In this document: in pieces, positions 1 through 6,271 of the stretch | Layout of the letters: every line of letters begins with the position of its first letter | Numbering within the stretch: position 1 is the first letter of the stretch | Origin: CAZOOA01 sp964581355 | Lineage (GTDB): Bacteria > Bacillota > Dethiobacteria > DTU022 > UBA8154 | Assembly: GCA_964581355.1 (NCBI GenBank) | Contig: CAZOOA010000110.1 | Span: forward strand, 1 to 6,556 | Reading direction: 5' to 3' | DNA: 6,556 nucleotides | Program-made: the position numbers and the translations under genes | The notes under the pieces: model-generated | The model's database searches: none | What the model was told of the DNA's origin: nothing | What the model saw: the letters and a program-made list of their open reading frames with translations, nothing else

Positions 1-18
1 CGGAAAGAGTAAATAACT

Positions 19-825
19 TTAATAAAAATCGTCGTGAATATCCGTGGGCTCAATGGGGGGCTTGTGACATAAGGTACAATTTTCCCGTCCACGTGTATGA
101 TCATCATGACAAGCCATGCACTGCCCAACTATTTCAGAAGGTTCATGAGTAACTTCAAAGACTCCATCAACATAGTCGTTTAAAATTTTGGCCGCAAAGC
201 GGGCCACATCAGCACTAGCGCCGGCACAGCGCTCACTATTTTCAGGGCTGCCTACTTCAAAACCAGACTCATGGGACCAGTTCGTTACCTGGACATGGCA
301 GAGGCTGGAATCACTGGCAATCGCTGGAACATCCATTTCGGCTGGCTGAAACTCCGGAAACGGATGCTGCCTGAACCAGCCCATTAATTCGTTGACAAGC
401 TGCATGGCATCTTCCGGCTCAGCAACCATGCCAATAACCGCCTGGGCTGGAGGAATTGTCCCACAAATTGATGACCAGCCCGCCACTCCACCCCTGGCAG
501 TCCAAAACATTTTTGTCGGGAACTGGTCATAAGGATATCCAACTTTTTCCGCCAGTATGCCGATAAGACCATCGGCAACAGCGGTGCCTCAACCGTTACC
601 ATCCTTGTAAGAATCATAGGCCCTCTGGGCGACCTCATCCAGATCAAGCTTCTCGTAGGCAAAGGGATACGAGGGTGCTCCTTCCGGCGCAGCAACATCC
701 TGCTCCGGGGCACAACCAGCGAGCAAACTTCCTACGCCACCTGCCAGGGCCAACCCGGCCAGGGAAGCACCAGTCCCTGCAATAAACTTCTTCCTTGATA
801 GTCTTACTTGTTTCTCTTCTGCCAT
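19..825 (-). CDS. Split-Soret-type dihaem cytochrome c lipoprotein with predicted selenocysteine (C_GCAxxG_C_C family)
   Basis: Read through the in-frame TGA at 591-589, this is one 268-residue protein. Residues 1-37 form an export signal with a Tat-like start (S10-R-K-K-F-I, RK instead of RR), a hydrophobic stretch, and a lipobox LAGC with C38 as likely lipid anchor. The TGA is residue 79 (context DGNG-U-GTAVADG). The middle holds GGVAGWSSICG (112-122, C121), LCH (175-177) and SERC (197-200), a cysteine layout that I associate with split-Soret cytochromes and the C_GCAxxG_C_C family. The C-terminus carries two haem c sites, CMACH (236-240) and CTLCH (250-254). Inference: an extracytoplasmic, membrane-anchored electron carrier or reductase with two haems plus a Sec/Cys centre; its substrate is unknown. 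The start ATG follows AGGAGGTG by 10 bases. The ccmF-like gene upstream fits its need for haem attachment. The alternative is a gene broken by a nonsense mutation or sequencing error, which is less likely given the hairpin after the TGA and the intact remaining frame. Confidence 0.82.
549..584 (-). promoter_or_regulatory. Predicted bacterial SECIS hairpin
   Basis: On the minus strand a perfect 6-bp stem GCCGAU/AUCGGC (576-571 with 564-559) closes the loop GGUCUU (570-565). A lower stem CCGC/GCGG (584-581 with 552-549) adds four pairs across an internal loop. Counting from the first base after the UGA, GGUCU occupies +19 to +23. As I recall the E. coli fdhF sequence, its SelB-binding loop has the same GGUCU at the same offset, and both proteins then read Gly-Leu at Sec+7 and +8. 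Bacterial SECIS elements lie inside the coding region right after the UGA, as here. The bulged U of the fdhF upper stem is not reproduced in the 6-bp stem, which is the main deviation. Confidence 0.68.
589..591 (-). other. In-frame UGA, predicted selenocysteine codon (Sec79)
   Basis: The TGA is in frame with 78 codons before it and 189 sense codons after it. It falls where the C_GCAxxG_C_C/split-Soret family is expected to have its first conserved cysteine, just before an Ala-Val-containing helix. The 27 codons from the TGA to the first downstream ATG (510) read as sensible protein (GTAVADGLIGILAEKVG and on), so the coding signal continues across the stop. TGA is not generally reassigned here: clpC and ccmF both end in TGA, and Trp in all genes is TGG. 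Confidence 0.75.
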
Positions 826-934
826 GAATACAATGCACCTCCTGGGATAATCTGTTTCAAAATCTCAATCCCTTCTTCAGACAAAAAACGCCAAAACTTG
901 TGATCCAATCAAAAACCTTGCTTTATCACCTCCT
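804..934 (-). other. Orphan strong Shine-Dalgarno and possible 34-codon leader ORF
   Basis: AGGAGGTGAT at 934-925 is a textbook Shine-Dalgarno with no evident gene behind it. The nearest starts give very short frames: GTG at 930-928 reads six codons to a TGA. In the same frame after that TGA, a TTG at 908 opens 34 codons (LDHKFWRFLSEEGIEIL and on) ending with TAA at 806-804. That frame overlaps the first 22 bases of the selenoprotein gene. The TTG is about 20 bases from the Shine-Dalgarno, too far for normal initiation. It could be a leader peptide, a degraded gene or chance; I recognise no family. Confidence 0.15.
836..843 (-). promoter_or_regulatory. Ribosome binding site of the selenoprotein gene
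   Basis: AGGAGGTG on the minus strand lies 10 bases before the ATG at 825-823. It is a near-complete match to the 16S anti-Shine-Dalgarno and fixes the start ahead of the export signal. No comparable site precedes the ATG at 510, which argues against the distal half being a separate gene. Confidence 0.85.
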
Positions 935-974
935 GCTTGTATTATGATTCAGAAAAACATAAGCTACATCAATC

Positions 975-1001
975 TTCGCTTGTTCACTTGTTTTTCGCTT
1001 G
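975..1001. repeat. Short direct repeats TTCRCTTG
   Basis: On the plus strand TTCGCTTG (975-982) is followed immediately by TTCACTTG (983-990) and, after three T, by TTCGCTTG again (994-1001). A related ATCACTTG stands at 1051-1058. Three 8-mers in 27 bases ahead of one gene could be a tandem operator for an activator or repressor. The repeats are short and AT-rich, so chance or slippage is possible. Confidence 0.4.
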
Positions 1002-1026
1002 CATGAGAATTCAATTGCATGCGAAA
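993..1026. repeat. 34-bp imperfect inverted repeat, possible operator
   Basis: The outer arms TTTCGC (993-998) and GCGAAA (1021-1026) are perfect complements. One T-T mismatch follows, then TGCA (1000-1003) pairs with TGCA (1016-1019). TGA (1004-1006) then pairs with TCA (1011-1013) around a GAAT loop, leaving a two-base bulge. That makes 13 pairs in 34 bases. It lies about 170-200 bases before the selenoprotein start and overlaps the third TTCRCTTG repeat. No T-run follows on the minus strand, so an operator or RNA structure is more likely than a terminator. Confidence 0.4.
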
Positions 1027-1082
1027 TTAAACACTTTGCAACATCCTTTAATCACTTGTAAGCTTGCACAGTATTGTATAAT

Positions 1083-1125
1083 AAAAATGGGCTGAGTTTT
1101 AGGGGGGGGACTCACTTCCATTTTT
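1083..1125 (-). terminator. Terminator-like hairpin after the ccmF-like gene (possibly bidirectional)
   Basis: On the minus strand AAAAATGG (1125-1118) pairs with CCATTTTT (1090-1083), and TGAGT (1114-1110) pairs with ACTCA (1097-1093). A small internal loop separates the two stems, and the loop is CCCCCCCCTAAA. The 3' arm runs into TTTTTATTATA, as in an intrinsic terminator. It lies about 150 bases after the ccmF stop. The plus strand has the same A-tract, stem and T-tract form. The inner stem is only five pairs and the loop is long, so strength is uncertain. Confidence 0.42.
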
Positions 1126-1275
1126 TAAATTATCATTGAAAAGTTCGATCATTACGGGCCTCAATATCCTTGCTCCTGTTCATAATGATTAACAATTAAT
1201 ATTGACATAAGCAATATAAATAACTGCGGAATTAAACTCCCTACAAATGCACTGCTTATAACAGACAGATATATT

Positions 1276-3459
1276 TCATGTTTTCCTTTTTGTTGTAATA
1301 TGCTTCCAGGAAGCCAAACAAGTCCCGGCCATAACCAGGATAGTGCCCAGGGCAAGGACTAGAATTAGAGGCTTGCGGCTTACCTCAAGGACCAGGATCT
1401 CCTGTCCACCATCCAGGGCGTCAAAAGGCGAAACAAACCGGAATAGCGCCCTTTCATCTTCAGGTTGCACCCATTCCAGCAGGACTTGCCCCCCGTCGGG
1501 CGTTGAAGCCGGTTCATGGTCCCACATTTCACCTTCCCGCCTTAACATCGGCTCCAAAATTGTCTTTTCGCCTTCCTGTGAGGCCTTGAGCTGCGCGATC
1601 ACAACAATTCCTTCCGTGTCATGGCCGGGCGCCTCAAACCCCTGAAAGCTATATTCAACTCCGCGTATATTTTTTGTTTCTCCAATAGTAAACTCCTGCC
1701 CCAATCCAGACATTTTCTCACGCAACTCCATAGGACTTACAAAGAGGTCACCCCACCAGTAACGTTGCACAGCAGGGTCCCGCATCAGCATAGGATCCCG
1801 TCCGGCATAGTACATCCTGGCATATACAGTTGTGCTTGCACCCCCCTGGGCAATATCCAACTGAAAAAGATCCCCTTCCATTTGATCCTCATCATTCTCC
1901 GGGATTCGTTCCTGGTAGGTTAAAACATAACCCAAAGCCGCCTCTTCCTCCCCCCGGGAAAGGGAAAGAATCTCTTCTTGAGAATAGACCATCGAAGCTA
2001 TAAGGCCGATCAACATCAAAGCGACGCCCATATGAGCCAGATCTCCTCCACAAAAGCGAATCCCCTTTTTTCGCAACGATTGATAGCAGGCGATGGATGC
2101 AGAAGCCAGGGCAAATACTGCAGATCCTAGATAAACCAGCGAAACAGGCTCCCGGATACCGATAGCAAAGGTAAACACGACACCGCACAAAGCAGCTATA
2201 ACAGCGGGGTAAATACGAATCAGTATCGTATAAATATCTTCTCTCTTCCAGGAAAGGAATGTCACCAGGCCAATGGTCAAGGCAAGCAAAATAGCCACCG
2301 GCGTGTTCGTAAGCATGTAATATGACTCATCAACGGCACTGGGTATGCCGAACCAACCGGTAATAACCGGCGAAGAAGTTCCCAAGCCGATGAATGCTGC
2401 AGAAGCGATTAAAACAACAATGCCGGCCATGAAGATTTTACCCCGGGTAAAATGTCCGCTGTCATCAGGAATAGAAGGAATATCCCGCAAGCGCAGGAAA
2501 AATAACACGGTCCCGGCGCCAAGAAAAACCATCATAAAGGCCACGAAATAGGATGCCAGCGGCGTCCGGGCAAAAGAATGCACCGAAAAATCTTCCAGCA
2601 CACCACTGCGAGTTAAAAATGTGGCATAAAGGATCAAAATATAAGTAATGATAGTTAATATGATGTTGGCACGAATCATCAGTTTGCGCTTAATTTGGAG
2701 AAAATAGCCATGGATCATGGCACCAGCCGTAAGCCAGGGAACCAGGGAGGCATTTTCCACAGGGTCCCAGCTCCAGTAACCACCCCAGCCCAGCACGCGG
2801 TAAGCCCAGTACCCTCCGACAAATATTCCTACACCCAGGGCAAACCAGCCCAGCAGCGCCCAGGGAAGAGCTTTGGAAACCCAGACCTGGTAATCCCGCT
2901 TCCAAAGGGCAGTCAAGGCCATGGCAAAAGGTACAACCATCAGGGCATAACCGGCAAAGATTACCGGGGGATGAAGCACCATCCAGGGATTGATTAAAAG
3001 CGGGTTCAACCCGGCACCATCAGGTGGAACCTGGGATAACAACCGAAAGGGGCTCTGCACTACAAGAAAAAAAACCAGGAACAATTGAACAGCTGTAATA
3101 ACCGTCATCACAGGCGCTTCATATTCCTTTTCCCGCCAGATGATGAACAGGCCGATAGCGGCACCCATCAAGGCCCAGAGCAGAAGTGTTCCCTCCTGTC
3201 CCGCCCAAAAGGCGGATACCAGGTATTCCAGCGCCAAGCCCCTTTCCGTATGGGCATAGACGTAAAAATACTGAAACTGATGGGTTAACAGGGAATGAAG
3301 CAAGTATATCGATGCCCCGACAACCCCTGCTGCATGAACAAAAAATGTCAGCCTTGCCCATTTCGCCAAGCCCTGCTTCCCCAAGCCGGAGGCGAAAAAA
3401 AGTAACAGGGCCAGGAGGGCGCTCACGAAGGCCAAGTAAATTCCCAGATCTCCAAACAT
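1276..3459 (-). CDS. ccmF: Cytochrome c-type biogenesis haem lyase, CcmF/NrfE family
   Basis: This 727-residue polytopic membrane protein belongs to the CcmF haem lyases, which join haem to the CxxCH cysteines of apocytochromes outside the cytoplasmic membrane. The WWD signature is clear at 225-242 (W-G-G-Y-W-S-W-D-P-V-E-N-A-S-L-V-P-W). Four histidines match the haem ligands known in E. coli CcmF: H163 in LHPP and H294 in SVHSF (external P-His pair), H250 and H476 (membrane pair). Hydrophobic helices fill residues 1-490, an extracytoplasmic domain follows (about 495-690), and a last helix (697-716) ends in a basic tail. It is longer than E. coli CcmF (about 650). ATG follows AGGGGA by 10 bases. 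No ccmABCDEGH or resB/resC gene is adjacent, so partners must lie elsewhere. A dihaem cytochrome gene follows downstream and is an obvious client. CcsA/ResC proteins share the WWD motif, but length and the conserved flanks favour CcmF. Confidence 0.93.
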   Translation of the reverse strand: MFGDLGIYLAFVSALLALLLFFASGLGKQGLAKWARLTFFVHAAGVVGASIYLLHSLLTHQFQYFYVYAHTERGLALEYLVSAFWAGQEGTLLLWALMGAAIGLFIIWREKEYEAPVMTVITAVQLFLVFFLVVQSPFRLLSQVPPDGAGLNPLLINPWMVLHPPVIFAGYALMVVPFAMALTALWKRDYQVWVSKALPWALLGWFALGVGIFVGGYWAYRVLGWGGYWSWDPVENASLVPWLTAGAMIHGYFLQIKRKLMIRANIILTIITYILILYATFLTRSGVLEDFSVHSFARTPLASYFVAFMMVFLGAGTVLFFLRLRDIPSIPDDSGHFTRGKIFMAGIVVLIASAAFIGLGTSSPVITGWFGIPSAVDESYYMLTNTPVAILLALTIGLVTFLSWKREDIYTILIRIYPAVIAALCGVVFTFAIGIREPVSLVYLGSAVFALASASIACYQSLRKKGIRFCGGDLAHMGVALMLIGLIASMVYSQEEILSLSRGEEEAALGYVLTYQERIPENDEDQMEGDLFQLDIAQGGASTTVYARMYYAGRDPMLMRDPAVQRYWWGDLFVSPMELREKMSGLGQEFTIGETKNIRGVEYSFQGFEAPGHDTEGIVVIAQLKASQEGEKTILEPMLRREGEMWDHEPASTPDGGQVLLEWVQPEDERALFRFVSPFDALDGGQEILVLEVSRKPLILVLALGTILVMAGTCLASWKHITTKRKT

Positions 3460-3460
3460 A

Positions 3461-3477
3461 TTATCCCTATCCCCTTT
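3461..3477 (-). promoter_or_regulatory. Ribosome binding site of the ccmF-like gene
   Basis: AAAGGGGA (3477-3470) lies 10 bases before the ATG at 3459-3457, with a second purine run AGGGA (3468-3464) closer in. The site is imperfect, but the start fits because the protein begins directly with a first membrane helix, as is normal for CcmF. Confidence 0.5.
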
Positions 3478-3606
3478 GGTTATTTTTTTCTTCAGCTGTT
3501 TCTTGCCTGCTTGCTATTTCCCATCATACCTGTTTAGTTCCAGCTATGGTGACAGAAATTGCTTATGGTATTATTTAATGTTTAAATGATCCGCCAAAAG
3601 TAAAGC

Positions 3607-3644
3607 TGCGCCTGGACTGCTCTTAATCAAGCCGCCCAAGCGCA
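3607..3644 (-). terminator. Candidate intrinsic terminator of the mcsB-clpC transcript
   Basis: On the minus strand TGCGCTTGG (3644-3636) pairs with CCAGGCGCA (3615-3607): nine pairs including one G-U. The 20-base loop can fold a small inner CTT/AAG stem. GCTTTACTTTT follows (3606-3596), which serves as an interrupted U-tract. It lies 72 bases after the clpC stop. The large loop and imperfect U-tract keep confidence moderate. Confidence 0.42.
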
Positions 3645-3682
3645 TTTAATAAAACAGGTCTTCGGCCCTTTAATTCCATCCG

Positions 3683-3708
3683 GAAGCAGGAGAACCTTCC
3701 CCTGCTTC
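3683..3708 (-). terminator. Hairpin just after the clpC stop
   Basis: GAAGCAGG (3708-3701) pairs perfectly with CCTGCTTC (3690-3683), seven bases after the clpC stop codon, and G-U and G-C pairs can extend it inward. No U-run follows, so it may be an mRNA 3'-end stabiliser or part of a tandem termination region with the hairpin at 3644-3607 rather than a terminator itself. In the rest of the 256-base gap I see only a lone TATGAT -10-like hexamer (3528-3523) without a matching -35. Confidence 0.35.
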
Positions 3709-3715
3709 GCTTTAT

Positions 3716-6238
3716 TCACTCTTCCTGACCTGATTCTTCTTCCTCTGCCCCGCCCTGGTCTGGCTGCTCAACGGTTGCCGACTGTTCCGGCACAGCTACC
3801 GGCATGGTCTCTTTGCGGGAAAAAGACAATCCCTCACCATCACGTTCCACAAGAATGGTGTCACCGGAGGTGAATCGTCCACGAAGCAGTTCTTCAGAAA
3901 TGCCGTCTTCCAGCCTTTTCTGGATTACCCGCCGTAGTGGCCTGGCCCCGTAGGTGGGGTCGAAACCTTCCCGGGCCAAGAGCTCCTTGGCTCCTTCAGC
4001 AATCTCCAGCTTTAAACCGTAATCGGTAATGCGTCCGCTCAGGTCATTCAACATCAAGTCGACAATTTCAGCAATGTCCTCTTCACTTAAGGACTTGAAT
4101 ACAATCACATCATCCACCCGGTTTAAAAACTCGGGGCGGAAGGTCTTCTTCAGTTCTTCCATCAGGCGGTCCTTCATATCCTCGTATCCTTTTTCCGCAT
4201 CGGCAGGCCGGAATCCTACAGAAGGCTGTTTTTTAATAAAGTTGGCACCTACGTTGGAGGTCATGATCACCACGGTATTGCGAAAGTCCACCGTGCGGCC
4301 TTTCCCGTCAGTCAGCCTTCCGTCCTCAAGGATCTGGAGCAGGATGTTAAATACATCGTGATGGGCCTTTTCGATTTCGTCCATCAGGATAACGCTGTAA
4401 GGTTTGCGCCGCACTTTTTCGGTCAACTGCCCGCCCTCTTCATAGCCGATATACCCTGGAGGGGCACCAACCAGCCGCGCCGTGGTATGTTTTTCCATAT
4501 ACTCGGACATATCCAGCCGGATCATGGCATTTTCGTCACCGAAGAGAGCTTCAGCCAAGCTGCGGGCCAGCTCCGTCTTACCCACACCTGTGGGCCCCAG
4601 GAAGATAAAGGAACCGATAGGCCGCTTGGGATCCTTCAGGCCGGCCCGGCCACGCCTGATAGCCCTGGAGACAGCCTGGACCGCCTCGTGCTGACCTACG
4701 ACCCGCTCATGCAGGGTTTCCTCCATGCGCAGCAGTCGGGCCGACTCTTCCTCGGCCAGACGCTTAACCGGGATTCCCGTCCAGCTGCCAACGATATGGG
4801 CAATATCCTCCTCTCCTACCAAAACCTGGTCGGAGACAACTTTTTTCTTTTCCCATTCTTTTTTCAACTCATCCAGCTTGCTGCGAAGCTGCTGTTCTTT
4901 GTCCCGCAGCTGGGCTGCCTGTTCAAACTCCTGACCCCGGACAGCAGCCTCTTTTTCCTGGCGAAGATTTTCCAGTTTATCTTCCATCTCTTTCAAGTCA
5001 GGGGGCGCCGTATAGTTGCGCAGGCGCACCCGGGAAGCCGCTTCGTCAATCAGGTCAATGGCCTTGTCGGGCAGGTAACGGTCGGAAATATAGCGGTCTC
5101 CCAGCTTCACCGCTGCATCCAGGGCCTCATCAGTTATTTTTACCCGGTGATGAGCCTCGTAACGATCCCGCAGGCCTTTCAATATTTCCAGGCTCTCCTC
5201 TTTGGTGGGCTCCCCGACCATAATGGACTGGAAACGGCGTTCCAGGGCCGGGTCCCGCTCAATATACTTGCGGTACTCGTCCAGGGTCGTCGCCCCGATG
5301 GTCTGCAACTCCCCTTTAGCCAGGGCAGGTTTGAGGATGTTGGAGGCGTCGATTGCGCCTTCTGCAGCACCGGCGCCGATGATGGTATGGAGCTCATCGA
5401 TAAAGATGATCACGTTGCCGGCTTGCTGCAGCTCAACCATCAGCTTACGCAGCCGTTCCTCGAATTCACCCCTGTACTTGGTCCCGGCCACAACGGCAGA
5501 AAGTTCCAGGGTAACCAACCTTTTATCCCGGAGAATATCCGGTATGTTTCCTTCTATGATCTGTTGTGCCAACCCTTCCACAATGGCCGTCTTGCCTACT
5601 CCTGGCTCACCAATGAGACAGGGATTGTTTTTCGTGCGGCGGCTCAGAATCTGAATCACCCGCTCAATCTCTGTTTCCCGGCCGATAACCGGGTCCAGCT
5701 TGCCTTCCCGGGCCAGCTTGGTCAGATCCCGTCCAAAGGTGTCCACAGTGGGAGTCTGCGGGGCAGCCTTGGCACCCTGGCCGCTGCTCAGCTGAGCTTC
5801 ACCGCCTAAGAGCTGGATTACCTCCCGGCGGGCTTTTTTCAAATCAACCCCCAGGTTGGTCAAAACCTGGGCAGCAATCCCTTCACCTTCCCGCAGCAGT
5901 CCCAGCAGGAGATGTTCTGTGCCCACGTAATTGTGGCCCAGATTTTGCCCCTCTTCGATGGCCAACTCGATCACTTTCTTGGCCCGGGGGGTATAGCTGA
6001 TGCCCTGGGATTGGGCCTTGTCTCCCTTGCCAATAATCCGCTCCACTTCCGAACGGACTTTGGGGAGTTGAATGCCCAGGTTCTGCAGGGACCTGGCTGC
6101 GATACCTGAGCCTTCCCGGACCAGTCCCAGGAGAATATGCTCCGTGCCGATGAAATTATGGTTCAGCCGCTTTGCCTCCTCCTGGGCCAGGACCAGCACT
6201 TGCTGGGCCCTTTCTGTAAATCGCCCAAACATAAACAT
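3716..6238 (-). CDS. clpC: ATP-dependent Clp protease ATP-binding subunit ClpC
   Basis: This is a complete 840-residue class I Hsp100 AAA+ protein that unfolds substrates and feeds them to the ClpP peptidase in the cytoplasm. The N-domain has two Clp_N repeats (about 5-70 and 80-145). The first AAA+ ring has Walker A GEPGVGKT (210-217), Walker B IIFIDE (277-282) and arginines R334/R335. A short coiled-coil middle domain with a UVR-like patch (EFEQAAQLRDKEQQL, 437-451) marks it as ClpC and not ClpB. The second ring has Walker A GPTGVGKT (548-555), Walker B VILMDE (616-621) and sensor 2 GARPLRR (764-770). The VGF loop (674-676) is the ClpP-docking motif. A glutamate-rich tail (about 803-840) makes it longer than B. 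subtilis ClpC (about 810). The gene follows mcsB by 33 bases, consistent with the CtsR-controlled stress operon; the operon promoter is outside the window. In relatives radA often follows; here it does not. Confidence 0.98.
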   Translation of the reverse strand: MFMFGRFTERAQQVLVLAQEEAKRLNHNFIGTEHILLGLVREGSGIAARSLQNLGIQLPKVRSEVERIIGKGDKAQSQGISYTPRAKKVIELAIEEGQNLGHNYVGTEHLLLGLLREGEGIAAQVLTNLGVDLKKARREVIQLLGGEAQLSSGQGAKAAPQTPTVDTFGRDLTKLAREGKLDPVIGRETEIERVIQILSRRTKNNPCLIGEPGVGKTAIVEGLAQQIIEGNIPDILRDKRLVTLELSAVVAGTKYRGEFEERLRKLMVELQQAGNVIIFIDELHTIIGAGAAEGAIDASNILKPALAKGELQTIGATTLDEYRKYIERDPALERRFQSIMVGEPTKEESLEILKGLRDRYEAHHRVKITDEALDAAVKLGDRYISDRYLPDKAIDLIDEAASRVRLRNYTAPPDLKEMEDKLENLRQEKEAAVRGQEFEQAAQLRDKEQQLRSKLDELKKEWEKKKVVSDQVLVGEEDIAHIVGSWTGIPVKRLAEEESARLLRMEETLHERVVGQHEAVQAVSRAIRRGRAGLKDPKRPIGSFIFLGPTGVGKTELARSLAEALFGDENAMIRLDMSEYMEKHTTARLVGAPPGYIGYEEGGQLTEKVRRKPYSVILMDEIEKAHHDVFNILLQILEDGRLTDGKGRTVDFRNTVVIMTSNVGANFIKKQPSVGFRPADAEKGYEDMKDRLMEELKKTFRPEFLNRVDDVIVFKSLSEEDIAEIVDLMLNDLSGRITDYGLKLEIAEGAKELLAREGFDPTYGARPLRRVIQKRLEDGISEELLRGRFTSGDTILVERDGEGLSFSRKETMPVAVPEQSATVEQPDQGGAEEEESGQEE

Positions 6239-6246
6239 ATTGTTAA

Positions 6247-6258
6247 CTCCACTCCTTT
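6247..6258 (-). promoter_or_regulatory. Ribosome binding site of clpC, deciding the start
   Basis: The minus strand reads AAAGGAGTGGAG (6258-6247). The second GGAG is 8 bases from the ATG at 6238-6236, while the next in-frame ATG (codon 3) would be 14 bases away. This favours the upstream start, giving a protein that begins MFMFGRFTERAQ. Confidence 0.7.
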
Positions 6259-6271
6259 CTCTCAGTCCAAT

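Larger units (their letters stand above)
826..1275. other. 450-base AT-rich intergenic region upstream of the selenoprotein gene
   Basis: No convincing gene lies here. In minus-strand order it holds an AT-rich stretch after the ccmF stop (1275-1127), a terminator-like hairpin around a run of eight G/C (1125-1083), a 34-bp imperfect dyad (1026-993), TTCRCTTG repeats (1001-975), an orphan Shine-Dalgarno (934-925) and the real Shine-Dalgarno (843-836). Promoter elements are not clear. TTGATG (972-967) and CATAAT (946-941) resemble -35 and -10 boxes, but their 20-base spacing is too long for a good housekeeping promoter. The length and structure suggest that the selenoprotein gene has its own regulated promoter and is not simply co-transcribed with ccmF. 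Confidence 0.6.

Noticed and set aside
1..18. Possible start of another feature at the window edge
   Set aside because: Only 18 AT-rich bases lie beyond the selenoprotein stop; nothing can be supported.
19..510. A separate 163-residue gene starting at the ATG at 510
   Set aside because: It is in frame with the upstream ORF, the codons before the ATG continue the protein, no Shine-Dalgarno precedes it, and it would leave a haem protein with no export signal.
589..591. TGA read as tryptophan by an alternative code
   Set aside because: clpC and ccmF both terminate at TGA with good C-termini, and all Trp codons in them are TGG.
589..825. A 78-residue lipoprotein ending at TGA 589
   Set aside because: It would consist of a signal peptide and a short stub only; the conserved family continues directly after the TGA.
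941..972. Promoter TTGATG / CATAAT for the selenoprotein gene
   Set aside because: The spacing of 20 bases is too long for a typical sigma-A promoter; mentioned only within the intergenic entry.
1161..1355. Small hydrophobic ORF on the minus strand overlapping the ccmF 3' end
   Set aside because: Its only start is a TTG inside ccmF without a Shine-Dalgarno, and the first 27 codons are an out-of-frame reading of ccmF. The distal part is AT-rich, and apparent hydrophobicity is expected there by composition.
3186..3578. Plus-strand ORF antisense to the ccmF start
   Set aside because: It is proline/arginine-rich low-complexity reading opposite a clear membrane protein gene, with no family features.
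4358..5809. 483-codon plus-strand ORF antisense to clpC
   Set aside because: It is a mirror of the strongly conserved clpC frame caused by codon bias. It has no recognisable domain, and clpC is certain on the other strand.
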